Counted from the first letter of the stretch, positions 1 to 8,981 are shown. The stretch is 47,441 nucleotides of DNA from Syntrophobacteraceae bacterium (GCA_031292195.1 JARLHP010000081.1:1-47441); one strand, 5' to 3'. The notes: generated by a model from the sequence alone, not told the origin. Numbers and translations: made by a program.

Positions 1-1124
1 AGGAACAGGCCGGCGAGGCCTGTATTAAGCACAATTTCCAGATAGCCGTTATGGGCTTCGTTCATGTACATCCCCATCGACCGCAGTCTGACCAGGACTT
101 GTCCCATCCAAAAATCTTCATAGCCCGCTCCGAGCAATAGGTTCTCTTTCGCAAACGACAGCAACTTCTGCCAGATCTCCGTCCTTCCCGTGAGGGTCAT
201 ATTTCTACCAAGGGCATGAACAATGGATGGAATGAGTTCTGAAAACGAGTTTAGAAGCAAAAATGTGATCGCTCCAATCACAATGTACATTCCAATCCTT
301 TTACGAACAGATGCATACCTGGTTGCCAGCATGACTGCAGAACCGAAAAGCATGCATACAAGAGAACTGTCGCTGTGAGATAGCAGCAGGAGATGAATTG
401 CAAGAAGAAGCATAAATATGTCGATGGCAGGGGCCAATCGATGGTTCTTGGGTAAGCGGCTCTTGCTCCACTCAGACACCAGCCCCCATAGATAGCCCAT
501 CCCAAACACAAGGCAGATCTGGCCCAGCATATTTTTATCGCTGGCAACTCCAACCACGGCCTGTGCACCCGTCCATGTGTCGTAACTGACGCCTATCGCC
601 GTAAAGTATTTTGCCAACATAAAGGACAGGCTGAGAAGAACGAACCCGCACCGTCGGAGGGTAGTACGGAGGGCCAGAGCAGGGTCTGCGTCGGTGAGGA
701 TGATCAGGATCATCATCAGCATACCGAACGTTTTTATGTATCTTTTAAATGAAACGAACGGGAAATCGGACCAGATAATGGCAAGGGCAAAATAGCCGAG
801 GAGCAGGAAAAGAGGTCCATTGTCTGCAACCAATTCATGTATGCTGAATTTCTCTCTGCGTCGGGAAAGGATGAGAAGGCCGGCAAGGATCAGTACCAAA
901 TAGACCGCCCTGGAGATTGCACTCCCCTCCGCCGACGAGTCTTGGGCCGGTCCAGCCGAGAACCAGAGATCCAATGGGCGGGATGCGGCCATGGCAAACC
1001 AGGTGGCAGGGACCCAAATGGCCCGGGAGACAGGCTCACTACGTCGGGAGTCCAGCCAAAACAGGGAAAATATAAGGATGATACAGAGGAAAAGAGCTAA
1101 ATGCGGAGGGAGATGCAGGCCCAT
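1..1124 (-). CDS. O-antigen polymerase/ligase-like membrane protein (3' end beyond window)
   Basis: The reading frame opens at an ATG at 1124 and stays open to the left edge, so about 374 codons are visible and the C-terminus is missing. The protein is strongly hydrophobic, with many predicted membrane segments. Near the cut end lies an EAHNGYLEIVLNTGLAG stretch, the periplasmic-loop signature of the Wzy_C / WaaL O-antigen ligase family; a GVASDKNMLGQ segment about 140 residues earlier also fits that family. Such proteins polymerise lipid-linked repeat units or transfer them to an acceptor at the outer face of the inner membrane. It is the last visible gene of the leftward glycan locus, and a polymerase would be expected there. 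Polymerase versus ligase cannot be decided from sequence alone. Confidence 0.8.
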   Translation of the reverse strand, partial: MGLHLPPHLALFLCIILIFSLFWLDSRRSEPVSRAIWVPATWFAMAASRPLDLWFSAGPAQDSSAEGSAISRAVYLVLILAGLLILSRRREKFSIHELVADNGPLFLLLGYFALAIIWSDFPFVSFKRYIKTFGMLMMILIILTDADPALALRTTLRRCGFVLLSLSFMLAKYFTAIGVSYDTWTGAQAVVGVASDKNMLGQICLVFGMGYLWGLVSEWSKSRLPKNHRLAPAIDIFMLLLAIHLLLLSHSDSSLVCMLFGSAVMLATRYASVRKRIGMYIVIGAITFLLLNSFSELIPSIVHALGRNMTLTGRTEIWQKLLSFAKENLLLGAGYEDFWMGQVLVRLRSMGMYMNEAHNGYLEIVLNTGLAGLF

Positions 1125-1261
1125 TTTACTCACTTCGTTGGTAGTCGCAAGTCGGCCGAACTTCGTTCTGTGTCGCGGGTCTCCGGTCGCGAGCCGGCTA
1201 AACTTGGTTCGGAGTTACAGGTTACTGGTCTTTCGACTCTTGACGCTACCAGTGACCCCTA

Positions 1262-3082
1262 TCAGTATCTTTCAGTCAATTGCCTGTGAATCAACTCAGC
1301 TGTGAGTGCCTTGTTGATTTCATCCAGGTAGGAGCGTTCACCATTCAAATGGCAGCGAACCATTTTATCCAGGACTTCGCCGTTTACAAAATGCCTAATC
1401 GCAGCGTTCGGGTTTAGAAGCATGTCACGCACGTAATCTTTCAGTTCATGTTGGAACCATGACCTATAGTCGAGCATGAAATGACGTCCGTGGAAGAGGC
1501 TCCCCACGTTCAAACGCTCTAAGAATGCCCCTATTTCGGCGTACCTTTGGGGCATGTTATGGAAGAACCAGTCTCCCTTGAAGAGGAAAGTCCCATAAAA
1601 CTGTCTGCTCATCCATGAAAGGAGTCCACCTCCCTGTCGTCCCCTGTCAGTCATGATATCGAGCAGGTCGGGACGATGTTTCAGGATGCTGTAAAGTGGA
1701 ATGTCGTCCTGTCTCCGGATCGCATTGCGCCCACGATAGGCTAGACGAACCAGCTCGTTATCTGTAAACGGAGTTACGAAAGTGAGCTGGGACTGTTCAA
1801 TGGCAAGGCGGCCATACTCATACCAGGGGATGTCAGCAAACGCGGTGAAGGAAATCTTGTCCTCGCCTTCCATTGAGGCCACCGTAGCCCCGGCTCTATC
1901 CACATACGGCCTGAAGGCGGGATCGAACAGGTCCAGGGCAGGCGGCTGCGCTTTCAGCATCCTCACGCCTCTAAGGACTTCACTGCCGAATTTGCCGGTC
2001 AGCCTGGCTGGCGCGATATCCCTGGCGCTGGCATTGAAATAGAGATCATGAGCTCCACAAATGTCGTGGCAGCCGTCGGATATGTAGACTGTTCTTTCCG
2101 CATAATGCGGGAAATTGGCGAAAAACTTCGGATCAAGCCTTATCGTGCTGTGCGGCTGACCGCAGGCCTTTGCTACTGAACGGGCGATCTTCAGGTCGAA
2201 CGTGTCCCTGCCCTTGCCGGAGAACGTATAGCATGGAAAGTCCCCTGGTCCGGCATCCAGGTACGCGAAAATCATCCGCGTATCGAGCCCGCCGGTAAGA
2301 GAAATGGCTGTCGGCTTCGAGAAATTAGCGTAGCGGGGCAGTATTCGGGAGAACGTTGAGTCGAGTTCTTCGTGAAAAGCGTCCGGGGCCAAGGGGGCCT
2401 GGTCTTCCCATTCCGCAGGACTGAAGTAAACGGCTTTTCGTACCAGGGCGCCGGCCTGGAATGTCCATTTAGAGCCACCGGGCAAAAGGGACATATTGCG
2501 GAAAAGTGTCCGGTTTTCGAGCGCGCAGCCGCAGGCAAAAAACTCGCCCAAGCCCTGTGGGTCAATCTGCCGCAGTTCCTTTCGCACTTTTAACAGTGCC
2601 TTGGCTTCCGAAGCGAAATAAAAGCCGTCAGGTGCTTCGTAAATGTAGAGTCGGCCGATCCCGAAACGGTCGTTGAAAAGATGGATCTCGCCCTTGTCCG
2701 TATCGGCGAGCACCCCGCAAAACCAGCCGTTCAGGGAAGAAAAGAAGCTTTGCTTGTCAAGTTCGTAGGCATCGAGCAGGCGGGAGGCGTCTTTGGGGTT
2801 TGCCCCAGAGCCCTGCGACCTCAAAGAACTCGTAGCGTTTCCATCCGGGAAGTTCTGTCCCGAAAAAAACAGGGTCCGGTTATGAGCGGAATCGACGATC
2901 GGCATGCAATCGCTAAAAGACCCCTCAAGCACAGTCCAGCCCAGGTAAAGGCCCTGCGACTCAACCGAGTATGAACCGGTCTCGTAAAAAGGCTCGTGCT
3001 TAACGCAGGACAGCATCAGACCTATCTCAGCCCTCACCTCGTCAGGCTTCCGCCGCGTGATCACACCAAAAAGTCCGGGCAT
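1262..3082 (-). CDS. Asparagine-synthase-like protein lacking the N-terminal catalytic Cys
   Basis: This 606-residue protein has the layout of glutamine-hydrolysing asparagine synthases: an N-terminal Ntn-hydrolase domain (about 1-210) and a C-terminal PP-loop ATPase domain. The PP-loop appears as SLTGGLDTRMIFA near residue 260. The chain begins MPGLFG where active enzymes have MCGI(F/C)G, so the nucleophilic Cys that releases ammonia from glutamine is replaced by Pro. Ammonia may come from elsewhere, or the protein may act as an ATP-dependent ligase or a partner of the intact paralogue at 4140-6038. It lies 2 nt after the end of the GNAT-like gene, so the two are probably co-transcribed. Paralogues of this type are common in exopolysaccharide loci, where they are thought to amidate sugar acids. 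Confidence 0.85.
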   Translation of the reverse strand: MPGLFGVITRRKPDEVRAEIGLMLSCVKHEPFYETGSYSVESQGLYLGWTVLEGSFSDCMPIVDSAHNRTLFFSGQNFPDGNATSSLRSQGSGANPKDASRLLDAYELDKQSFFSSLNGWFCGVLADTDKGEIHLFNDRFGIGRLYIYEAPDGFYFASEAKALLKVRKELRQIDPQGLGEFFACGCALENRTLFRNMSLLPGGSKWTFQAGALVRKAVYFSPAEWEDQAPLAPDAFHEELDSTFSRILPRYANFSKPTAISLTGGLDTRMIFAYLDAGPGDFPCYTFSGKGRDTFDLKIARSVAKACGQPHSTIRLDPKFFANFPHYAERTVYISDGCHDICGAHDLYFNASARDIAPARLTGKFGSEVLRGVRMLKAQPPALDLFDPAFRPYVDRAGATVASMEGEDKISFTAFADIPWYEYGRLAIEQSQLTFVTPFTDNELVRLAYRGRNAIRRQDDIPLYSILKHRPDLLDIMTDRGRQGGGLLSWMSRQFYGTFLFKGDWFFHNMPQRYAEIGAFLERLNVGSLFHGRHFMLDYRSWFQHELKDYVRDMLLNPNAAIRHFVNGEVLDKMVRCHLNGERSYLDEINKALTAELIHRQLTERY

Positions 3083-3084
3083 CC

Positions 3085-4017
3085 CTACGCTTCCCCTCGA
3101 ATCGCTCTACTCTCAAGCCAGGTTTTCCTCAGAGCTTTGAGCTTTTCTCTCAACGGTTCGGGGAGCGCTCCCTTCAGCCCACGATGTAATCCCAGGCGAA
3201 GGACGAGCTTTCCCCACTCGTTCAGCGGGACATAGTAGCGAGGGACAAGCATCCTTTCAAACCCGCTCTGCCGTTTGAAGTCGGCGAAAGGACCCGCTCC
3301 CCAGTATGCATAAACCATATATGGGACCTTGCGCCGCTCGCACAGTTCGACCGCTTTTCCAATGAGGGCGTTGTTTGGCGCTTTATCCCTGTGCTTAATC
3401 TTTGAGAGGATCTGGCCAACGTACATGAAGGGACCCGCGTCGGCCAACATCATAAAGCCGACCAGTTCATTTCCGAGATAGGCGCCGATCAAGTGCTCGC
3501 GATAGAGCCGCCTGGAGAACTGCCGCTTGACGGTATCGAAATCTTTCCCATAATGCCAGAAACGACGCCCCTGCCGTACAGGGGTCTCATTGAATATATC
3601 TGTCATCCCCCGCACGAAGTCGTCGTCGAAATTCGCCTCGACCACACGCAGCCCCTGTTTCTCGGCCTTGCGGATCTTATTCCTGTGCTTGGGACTGATC
3701 TGGCTCTTCCACCACTGATCAAAGCTGGTAATCGGCAGCGCCGCTATCGGCTCCAATTCGTAATAGAAACCGAAATGCGGTTGGGTATCCGGAAAGCGCT
3801 GCCAAAAGGTAAAGATATCGGTCCTGGGAGGGCCTTTCCGAAGGGCAGCAATCGTGGCATCCGGATCGCGGACATCCCGGTACCACTCTTCGTCTTCTTC
3901 CAGGGAAACCACCCTCGTAAGCCCTTTGGATATCGAGTAGATCTGACCGTCGATCTCTACGCAGTCGACTTTTCTCGGCGCTCCGCTGACCAAGATCTCT
4001 TTTCGGAAAGCTTCCAT
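3085..4017 (-). CDS. GNAT/FemAB-like acyltransferase-fold protein
   Basis: The 310-residue protein has a GNAT-like core around residues 120-270, including KHRNKIRKAEKQGL and HLIGAYLGNELVGFMML segments that match the FemAB/GNAT arrangement. Members use an acyl-CoA or aminoacyl-tRNA to modify an amino group on a cell-wall or glycan precursor. No signal peptide or membrane segment is visible, so a cytoplasmic role is likely. It sits between the two asparagine-synthase-like genes and is nearly contiguous with the downstream one (2 nt). This suggests the three act on the same sugar or amino-acid substituent. The substrate is not identifiable. A second FemAB-like gene lies at 15714-16721. Confidence 0.7.
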   Translation of the reverse strand: MEAFRKEILVSGAPRKVDCVEIDGQIYSISKGLTRVVSLEEDEEWYRDVRDPDATIAALRKGPPRTDIFTFWQRFPDTQPHFGFYYELEPIAALPITSFDQWWKSQISPKHRNKIRKAEKQGLRVVEANFDDDFVRGMTDIFNETPVRQGRRFWHYGKDFDTVKRQFSRRLYREHLIGAYLGNELVGFMMLADAGPFMYVGQILSKIKHRDKAPNNALIGKAVELCERRKVPYMVYAYWGAGPFADFKRQSGFERMLVPRYYVPLNEWGKLVLRLGLHRGLKGALPEPLREKLKALRKTWLESRAIRGEA

Positions 4018-4139
4018 GATCCCTCAGAATAGAAGGTCCGGGACCTGCATGATACGCGTTGACCGGGCCATTTTCGCTCATTACCAAAGTGAGGCGGATG
4101 CGAGCCGGTCACAGCCAGGCCCTGACGCTGCGGCGATCC

Positions 4140-6038
4140 CTACGCAACAGCCTTTTGACCGTAATCGGCCAAGTGCACACTCCTGAGCCATTCTTCCAAC
4201 GCTACGAGACTAAAGAGGATTTTGTGGTTGTCCTTCGCTCCGGATTGATGACCTCTGAGTAAATTTGTAACGGAGCTTTGTTGCAGGAGTGAAAATATCA
4301 TTGAACCGGAGTCCAATAACAGATCGCCGAACCTGCCCTTCATCGAGTCATGGAACCAGTCGTCCACAACGTTGACCGCAAAGCCGCGTTTTTTGCGCTT
4401 GAGAATTGACTCAGGCAAAAAACCACGGCAGACCTGCCGGTGCAGCCACTTGCCTTTTCCGTTCCGGACCTTGAAACCCGCGTCAAGCCTCTGGACCCAT
4501 TCGACCAGTTCCCTGTCCAGATAGGGGACGCGCACTTCGAGCGAGTGAGCCATGGAGAGCTTATCGGCATACATGAGCAGTTCATCGGGCAAGGTCGAGC
4601 GCACTTCCAGGAATTGAAACCCTCCCAGTTCGTCGGTATTTTCCATGAGCGGCGCAAGGTCGGCCCAGCAATCCAGCACTTTATCGCCCGCATCGGGCGG
4701 AAGCAGGCCGTCGTGGAAAAGGGCGTCCACCTGGTCGCCGGGGGCTAGAGAGAGCACGTTTTGATAGCGCCGCATGCGGTCGGGAACGTCGAGCGAATAG
4801 ACGCCTCGCTTCAAGGTCTCGTTTCGCGGCAGCATGTTTATGCCGGCCGAAATCCCGGACCTCATCCAGCCGGGCAGGCCTGCCCAGAGACCGCCGTAAC
4901 GAACCCCCAAGTGCCTTTTGTAGCCGCCGAAAAGTTCATCGGGGCCCTGCCCGACAAGCGCTACTTTTACATCCTGCCGCGCTCTCCGGCATACAAAGTA
5001 CATGGGCACTATGGAAGAAGTGGCAACCGGTTCTTCGAGTGAGGCCACAATGTTCGGAAGCGCCTCTTCGAATATCTCACGGGTCAGTTCGACCGGAGTA
5101 TGGTGCGCACCGAAGATTCGGGCCGTCTCGGCGGCATCTTTGAGTTCGTCGTCTTTGAAACTGGTTCCATATCCAACGGTAAACGTTGGCCAGTCCTTTC
5201 CTTCGAGCCCCATCAGGCCCAGAAGAAGGCCCGAATCCACCCCGCCGCTAAGAAGGAGGCCTACAGGCACGTCGCTTAGCAGATGACGTTTCACCGCACG
5301 TTTGTAAATTGCCAGGAGCTCCTCCCGCGCCTCTTCATCGCTCGGCATGGGGGAGAAAGGCTCCGGCTTGTACGTGTACCAGCGAACTTCGCGGCATTCC
5401 CCTTTTTCGCAAACCAGCATGGTCCCGGGGGCAAGTTTCCGTATGCCCTTGTGGAGAGTCAGAGGGGAAGGTGTGAAGCGGTAGCGCAGGAAAAGGTTCA
5501 GGGCGACCGGATCGACTTCCGGTTTTTCGATGCCGGAGGCAAGGATCGGACGCAATTCAGAACCAAACGTAAGGCCGTCTCCATCAAGACGATAATAAAT
5601 CATCTTGATTCCCATGGCGTCCCTGGCCACGAGGAGCCTTTTTTCCGCTTCGTCCCAGACGGCGACGCCAAACATGCCGTTCAGATGATTGAAGACATCC
5701 GCACCCCACTGCTTGTAGCCATGGATTATTACCTCGGTGTCCGAACGGGTCTGAAACACATGGCCATGGGTTTCCAACTCAGACCTGAGTTCAGGGAAGT
5801 TGAAGATTTCGCCGTTAAAAACCACCCAGATGGTCTCTTCCCGGTCTGACATGGGCTGGTGGCCGCCCGAGAGATCGATGATCGACAATCTGCGAAACCC
5901 GAAAGCTAAAGGGCCGGAGAAATAATAGCCGTCATCGTCCGGCCCGCGGTGCACGAGGGTGTTCGTCATCCGGACGATGGTCTCGCGAGAGGCCGGCGCC
6001 CGGGTTTTGAAATTGAGCTGCCCGCATATTCCGCACAT
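4140..6038 (-). CDS. asnB: Glutamine-hydrolysing asparagine synthase / glycan amidotransferase
   Basis: The 632-residue protein has the complete class II glutamine amidotransferase plus synthetase layout. It begins MCGICGQ, so the catalytic Cys is present. RGPDDDGYY, the FNGEIFN loop and a glutamine-binding segment follow. The synthetase domain shows the PP-loop GLLLSGGVDSGLL near residue 265 and the EVRVPYLD motif near 500. Full-length family members make asparagine, but copies inside exopolysaccharide loci, including the exosortase-associated type, are thought to amidate uronic acids or peptides. It is leftward, with about 120 nt to the GNAT-like gene. Its first 24-25 codons are partly duplicated upstream (5965-6341). 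Confidence 0.9.
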   Translation of the reverse strand: MCGICGQLNFKTRAPASRETIVRMTNTLVHRGPDDDGYYFSGPLAFGFRRLSIIDLSGGHQPMSDREETIWVVFNGEIFNFPELRSELETHGHVFQTRSDTEVIIHGYKQWGADVFNHLNGMFGVAVWDEAEKRLLVARDAMGIKMIYYRLDGDGLTFGSELRPILASGIEKPEVDPVALNLFLRYRFTPSPLTLHKGIRKLAPGTMLVCEKGECREVRWYTYKPEPFSPMPSDEEAREELLAIYKRAVKRHLLSDVPVGLLLSGGVDSGLLLGLMGLEGKDWPTFTVGYGTSFKDDELKDAAETARIFGAHHTPVELTREIFEEALPNIVASLEEPVATSSIVPMYFVCRRARQDVKVALVGQGPDELFGGYKRHLGVRYGGLWAGLPGWMRSGISAGINMLPRNETLKRGVYSLDVPDRMRRYQNVLSLAPGDQVDALFHDGLLPPDAGDKVLDCWADLAPLMENTDELGGFQFLEVRSTLPDELLMYADKLSMAHSLEVRVPYLDRELVEWVQRLDAGFKVRNGKGKWLHRQVCRGFLPESILKRKKRGFAVNVVDDWFHDSMKGRFGDLLLDSGSMIFSLLQQSSVTNLLRGHQSGAKDNHKILFSLVALEEWLRSVHLADYGQKAVA

Positions 6039-6341
6039 TCACCTTCTCCAGGGAAAAACTTAGCTAGACACGGATGAACACAGATGGACACGGATAGAAA
6101 GCCACTGGTTCAAAGGCCCGGTAAAAACTCATTCGGAGACTCAGATAGATACGACTTTAGCTCAACTCTCGTCATCCGGACGATGGTCTCGCGAGAGGCC
6201 GAACATTCACCTTCTCCAGGGAAAAACTTGGCTAGACACGGATGAACACAGATGGACACGGATAGAAAGCCACTGGTTCAGGAAAGGCCCGGTAAAAACT
6301 CATTCGGAGACTCAGATAGATACGACTTTAGCTCAACTCTC
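5965..6341. repeat. Imperfect tandem duplication overlapping the 5' end of the amidotransferase gene
   Basis: Positions 5965-6170 are repeated at 6171-6341. The first 31 bases are identical (5965-5995 against 6171-6201). The second copy then lacks 38 bases, which correspond to codons 2-14 of the amidotransferase, and resumes at 6203 matching 6035. Over the rest only one substitution and a 3-base insertion separate the copies. The unit contains the sequence acacggatgaacacagatgg and its neighbours. The junction shares 'tcatccg' with the sequence after copy 2, consistent with slippage or unequal exchange at short homology. The first copy carries the real start codon at 6038. Confidence 0.9.
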
Positions 6342-6381
6342 TTCATCCGTGTTTATCTGTGTTCATCTGTGTCTACCGTAC

Positions 6382-6771
6382 TCATAACACGACCCGTCGA
6401 TATTGCAGGCGCGGTCTGCCAAAGTTCAGCAAGAGGCCGATATTAAGGCGGCTCGCTCGGAGGTAGTTCAGCAACTGCCCAACGTGAGACGAGTCGAGCC
6501 CTCCGATGGCCTTCAATTCCACAACTACCGTTTTCTCTACGAGCAGGTCACAGTAATATCTTCCAAGACTTGTCCGCTTGTAGATAACCTCAAAAGGAAC
6601 TTCCTCCGCCGCGGACAGACCCCTGATGGACAACTCATGAACCATCGCCTTTCGATAAACGCTTTCAAGAAACCCATGTCCCAAGGTATTCGAGACCTCG
6701 AATGCCGCCCCAATAATGGATCCGGTGAGATTTTCCAACTCTGGTCTCAGGGAACTTTCGGACGCATCCAT
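6382..6771 (-). CDS. GxxExxY family protein (PD-(D/E)xK nuclease-like fold)
   Basis: The 129-residue protein carries the defining GHGFLESVY motif (G33, E36, Y39) of the GxxExxY family. It also has a putative PD-(D/E)xK core: D75 in RYYCDLLVE and E85-L-K87 in VVVELKA. Further along are HVGQLLNYLR and the terminal GLLLNFGRPRL typical of the family. The family is widespread, is often found in intergenic or polysaccharide regions, and has no established function. I chose ATG 6771, preceded by a gaggggcagg stretch. A TTG at 6798 would extend the protein by 9 residues into the end of the upstream gene. The stop is followed directly by ttcatccgtg/ttcatctgtg-type repeats. It probably rides on the glycan operon transcript. 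Confidence 0.85.
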   Translation of the reverse strand: MDASESSLRPELENLTGSIIGAAFEVSNTLGHGFLESVYRKAMVHELSIRGLSAAEEVPFEVIYKRTSLGRYYCDLLVEKTVVVELKAIGGLDSSHVGQLLNYLRASRLNIGLLLNFGRPRLQYRRVVL

Positions 6772-6788
6772 TCCGCTCGCCTGCCCCT

Positions 6789-8039
6789 CTATTGGCAAGT
6801 TCCTTTTTCATCCCCGTTCATCGGTGTCTCTTCGTCGTGAAGGAGGAAGGCCAGGCTCCTAAACATCTGCGACTGGGCCCACCTGTGCATGGGCACATTG
6901 TCCCACCCCAGATAGAGTTCCCGCGACCGAAACGAGCCGTCGGGCTTGACCCACCGGGCGAGGAGGTCGTCCACCACACGTTCAAGAACCCGATTCAGCG
7001 AAGGTATGCGTTTGCGTAGGAGGAGGCAGAGGTTTATGCATTCCGCGCAATCGTAGAGTTCGCGCCGATAGACGGTCAGCCTCGGAGCGCGCGAGAACGG
7101 TTTGGGCAGCCCGTTTTCGTCCAAAAGATTTGCCAGGTAATACTCTACACCTCGGTCTATGGCCTTTCGGCAATCGTTATTTTCAATCCGCTTATCAATT
7201 TTGGCTAGCGCCTTCAGGACGAAGCAGGTGTGGAAATGATCGACGAAATCGCGCACTCCATCAACTGAGTAAAACCAGGAGCCATCGGGCTGCTGGGCTT
7301 CGAGCACGAAATTGAGATTTCTTTCGCCGACCTGCCAGTATCCTTCACCCGGAAAATCCGAAGCGGCCGCGCTCAAAAGATTGGCGCGGTAGGCTGCGGC
7401 GTTGACTACGCCGCCCTTATCGTAGGGCGTATAGCTGCAGGTGGAAGCGGCAGGTGAAGTTTCAAAATCGTGGATATCGGTCATCGCATGTTCTGCAATA
7501 GACTTGCACACGGCTAGCCAATGCTCGTCTTCGTCCAACCCGTACGCCTGGCGGAAGGCTTCGTAGGCGTAGGGGGTGCTGGTGATCATGGGAGTGGATT
7601 CCGCGATGGTCCCGTTTCTTGTAACCCAGTCGAATGGGTAGCCCCAGCAATAATTTCGAAAGCCCGGGCTGCGGCTTGCCTCCAACATATGAAGAAAATG
7701 GACGCTTTTTTGATAATGGCGACCAGTTTTGCCATCTGACAGAAAAGCGAACCCCATGGCGTAGTGAGCGTCGGCGATAGGAAATCTCAGAGGTTTCCAG
7801 AAAAACCTCCTTGCGCCGGGCAGGAACGCTTCGCAAAAGATCATCGGGGCAACCGCGAGGGTCCCGAGCAGAGGCTTTCTGTAGTAAAGGGCTTTGGCGG
7901 CCGCGCCCGGCCCACCGGCAAAAAAGGTTTGATGGTCCCAGGAAGTTTCGCCGTAGCGCTCCAGCCACTCGACGAAGTTTCCGACCGCGAACCGCACTTT
8001 TTTCAATCGTTCCTGGTTCATTGTTTGATGAATCATCAA
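6789..8039 (-). CDS. Alpha/alpha-toroid (prenyltransferase/squalene-cyclase-like) glycan-locus protein
   Basis: The 416-residue protein contains repeated helical segments with aromatic and 'QQPDGSWFYS', 'VKPDGSFRSRELYLGW' type motifs. These are QW-like elements seen in terpene cyclase, prenyltransferase and glycan epimerase/lyase toroids. No signal peptide or membrane segment is apparent. Proteins of this kind recur inside exopolysaccharide loci, often with misleading annotations, and their reaction is not established. It lies 15 nt downstream of the GT2 gene and is probably co-transcribed with it. Its last ten or so codons overlap a stretch resembling the dispersed ttcatc-ggtgtc repeats, so the C-terminus may be a recent extension. 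A C5-epimerase-like or lyase-like activity on the glycan is a guess. Confidence 0.65.
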   Translation of the reverse strand: MMIHQTMNQERLKKVRFAVGNFVEWLERYGETSWDHQTFFAGGPGAAAKALYYRKPLLGTLAVAPMIFCEAFLPGARRFFWKPLRFPIADAHYAMGFAFLSDGKTGRHYQKSVHFLHMLEASRSPGFRNYCWGYPFDWVTRNGTIAESTPMITSTPYAYEAFRQAYGLDEDEHWLAVCKSIAEHAMTDIHDFETSPAASTCSYTPYDKGGVVNAAAYRANLLSAAASDFPGEGYWQVGERNLNFVLEAQQPDGSWFYSVDGVRDFVDHFHTCFVLKALAKIDKRIENNDCRKAIDRGVEYYLANLLDENGLPKPFSRAPRLTVYRRELYDCAECINLCLLLRKRIPSLNRVLERVVDDLLARWVKPDGSFRSRELYLGWDNVPMHRWAQSQMFRSLAFLLHDEETPMNGDEKGTCQ

Positions 8040-8054
8040 TCTCTGTCGGGAAAC

Positions 8055-8981
8055 CTATTCACTGGATGTAATGGTAAAATTGTCAACGCGTTGACAGTGC
8101 AGGAGAGAATGCAGGATCCCGCGCAACTTTCTCATTTGCTCTTTTCGATGGAACCGCATGAGTTCGGGTGAGATCGGACGGTGTATTCCATGGATTGCGG
8201 CGGAAAGATATCCTGCGCCAAGCGCCACCCCCTGGGACAGGTATGGTTTTTTGCCCAGGCGATAGATGACCCTCAGGAGTTCCCACAGCGGGTGATTTCC
8301 CAAATAATAGTCCTTCTTGCCATAGGAATACAAAGCGGCCAGGCTGCCCCTCTCGGCAGTGCCCATGCTGCGATGATGAAAGAAGTGCTTCTCGCGGAAG
8401 GCCCGCACTTTCCAGCCCTTCATCCGCGCGGACATCACGGCGATCCAGTCCACACCACCCGGCGCATGCGGCGTGTAGCCCCCGATATCTTCAAAGCACG
8501 CCCGGCGAAAAAGCTGGCACATGCCTGCCACGTAGTTTTCGCCCTCGAAACTGTCGACACTGGAATCGTAGCCATCTTCATGGAAAATTGTACCTGCGAT
8601 ACCAAGTTCAGGCGCATCGACGAATTTTGGCAGGAGAAATTCGAAAAAGTCGCTGTCAAAGGATACGTCCGCATCGAGATTTCCAATCACTTCGAAATCC
8701 AATTGCTTGACGTGCTCATAAGCCGCGTTGATGCAGTAAGCCTTTGCAGCGAAGCTTCTATCTCGATGCTCCGGCATGTCGAGCCGTTCGATCCATGGAT
8801 AACGTGCCGCATAGCGATCGATGATCGCAGGGGTCTTGTCGGTGGACCCGTCGTTCGCAATTACCCATCTGAGCGGCGCCACGGTTTGAGTGACGACCGA
8901 CTCGATGGTTCTTTCAATGAAACCCTGTTCGTTTCGTGCAGCCGTGAGAAGGACAAAGGGCATTGTTTTGCTCGCATCCAT
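8055..8981 (-). CDS. Family 2 glycosyltransferase
   Basis: The 308-residue protein has a GT-A fold. LLTAARNEQGFIERTIESV at the N-terminus and VIANDGSTDKT near residue 40 form the nucleotide-sugar pocket. NLDADVSFD near residue 100 supplies the DxD metal site, and GGVDW near 175 fits the acceptor-side acidic motif. Family 2 enzymes transfer a sugar from a nucleotide donor to a growing lipid-linked oligosaccharide on the cytoplasmic face. No clear membrane segment is present, so it is probably peripheral. It follows the aminotransferase gene by 65 nt and precedes the toroid gene by 15 nt. Donor and acceptor cannot be told from the sequence. Confidence 0.9.
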   Translation of the reverse strand: MDASKTMPFVLLTAARNEQGFIERTIESVVTQTVAPLRWVIANDGSTDKTPAIIDRYAARYPWIERLDMPEHRDRSFAAKAYCINAAYEHVKQLDFEVIGNLDADVSFDSDFFEFLLPKFVDAPELGIAGTIFHEDGYDSSVDSFEGENYVAGMCQLFRRACFEDIGGYTPHAPGGVDWIAVMSARMKGWKVRAFREKHFFHHRSMGTAERGSLAALYSYGKKDYYLGNHPLWELLRVIYRLGKKPYLSQGVALGAGYLSAAIHGIHRPISPELMRFHRKEQMRKLRGILHSLLHCQRVDNFTITSSE

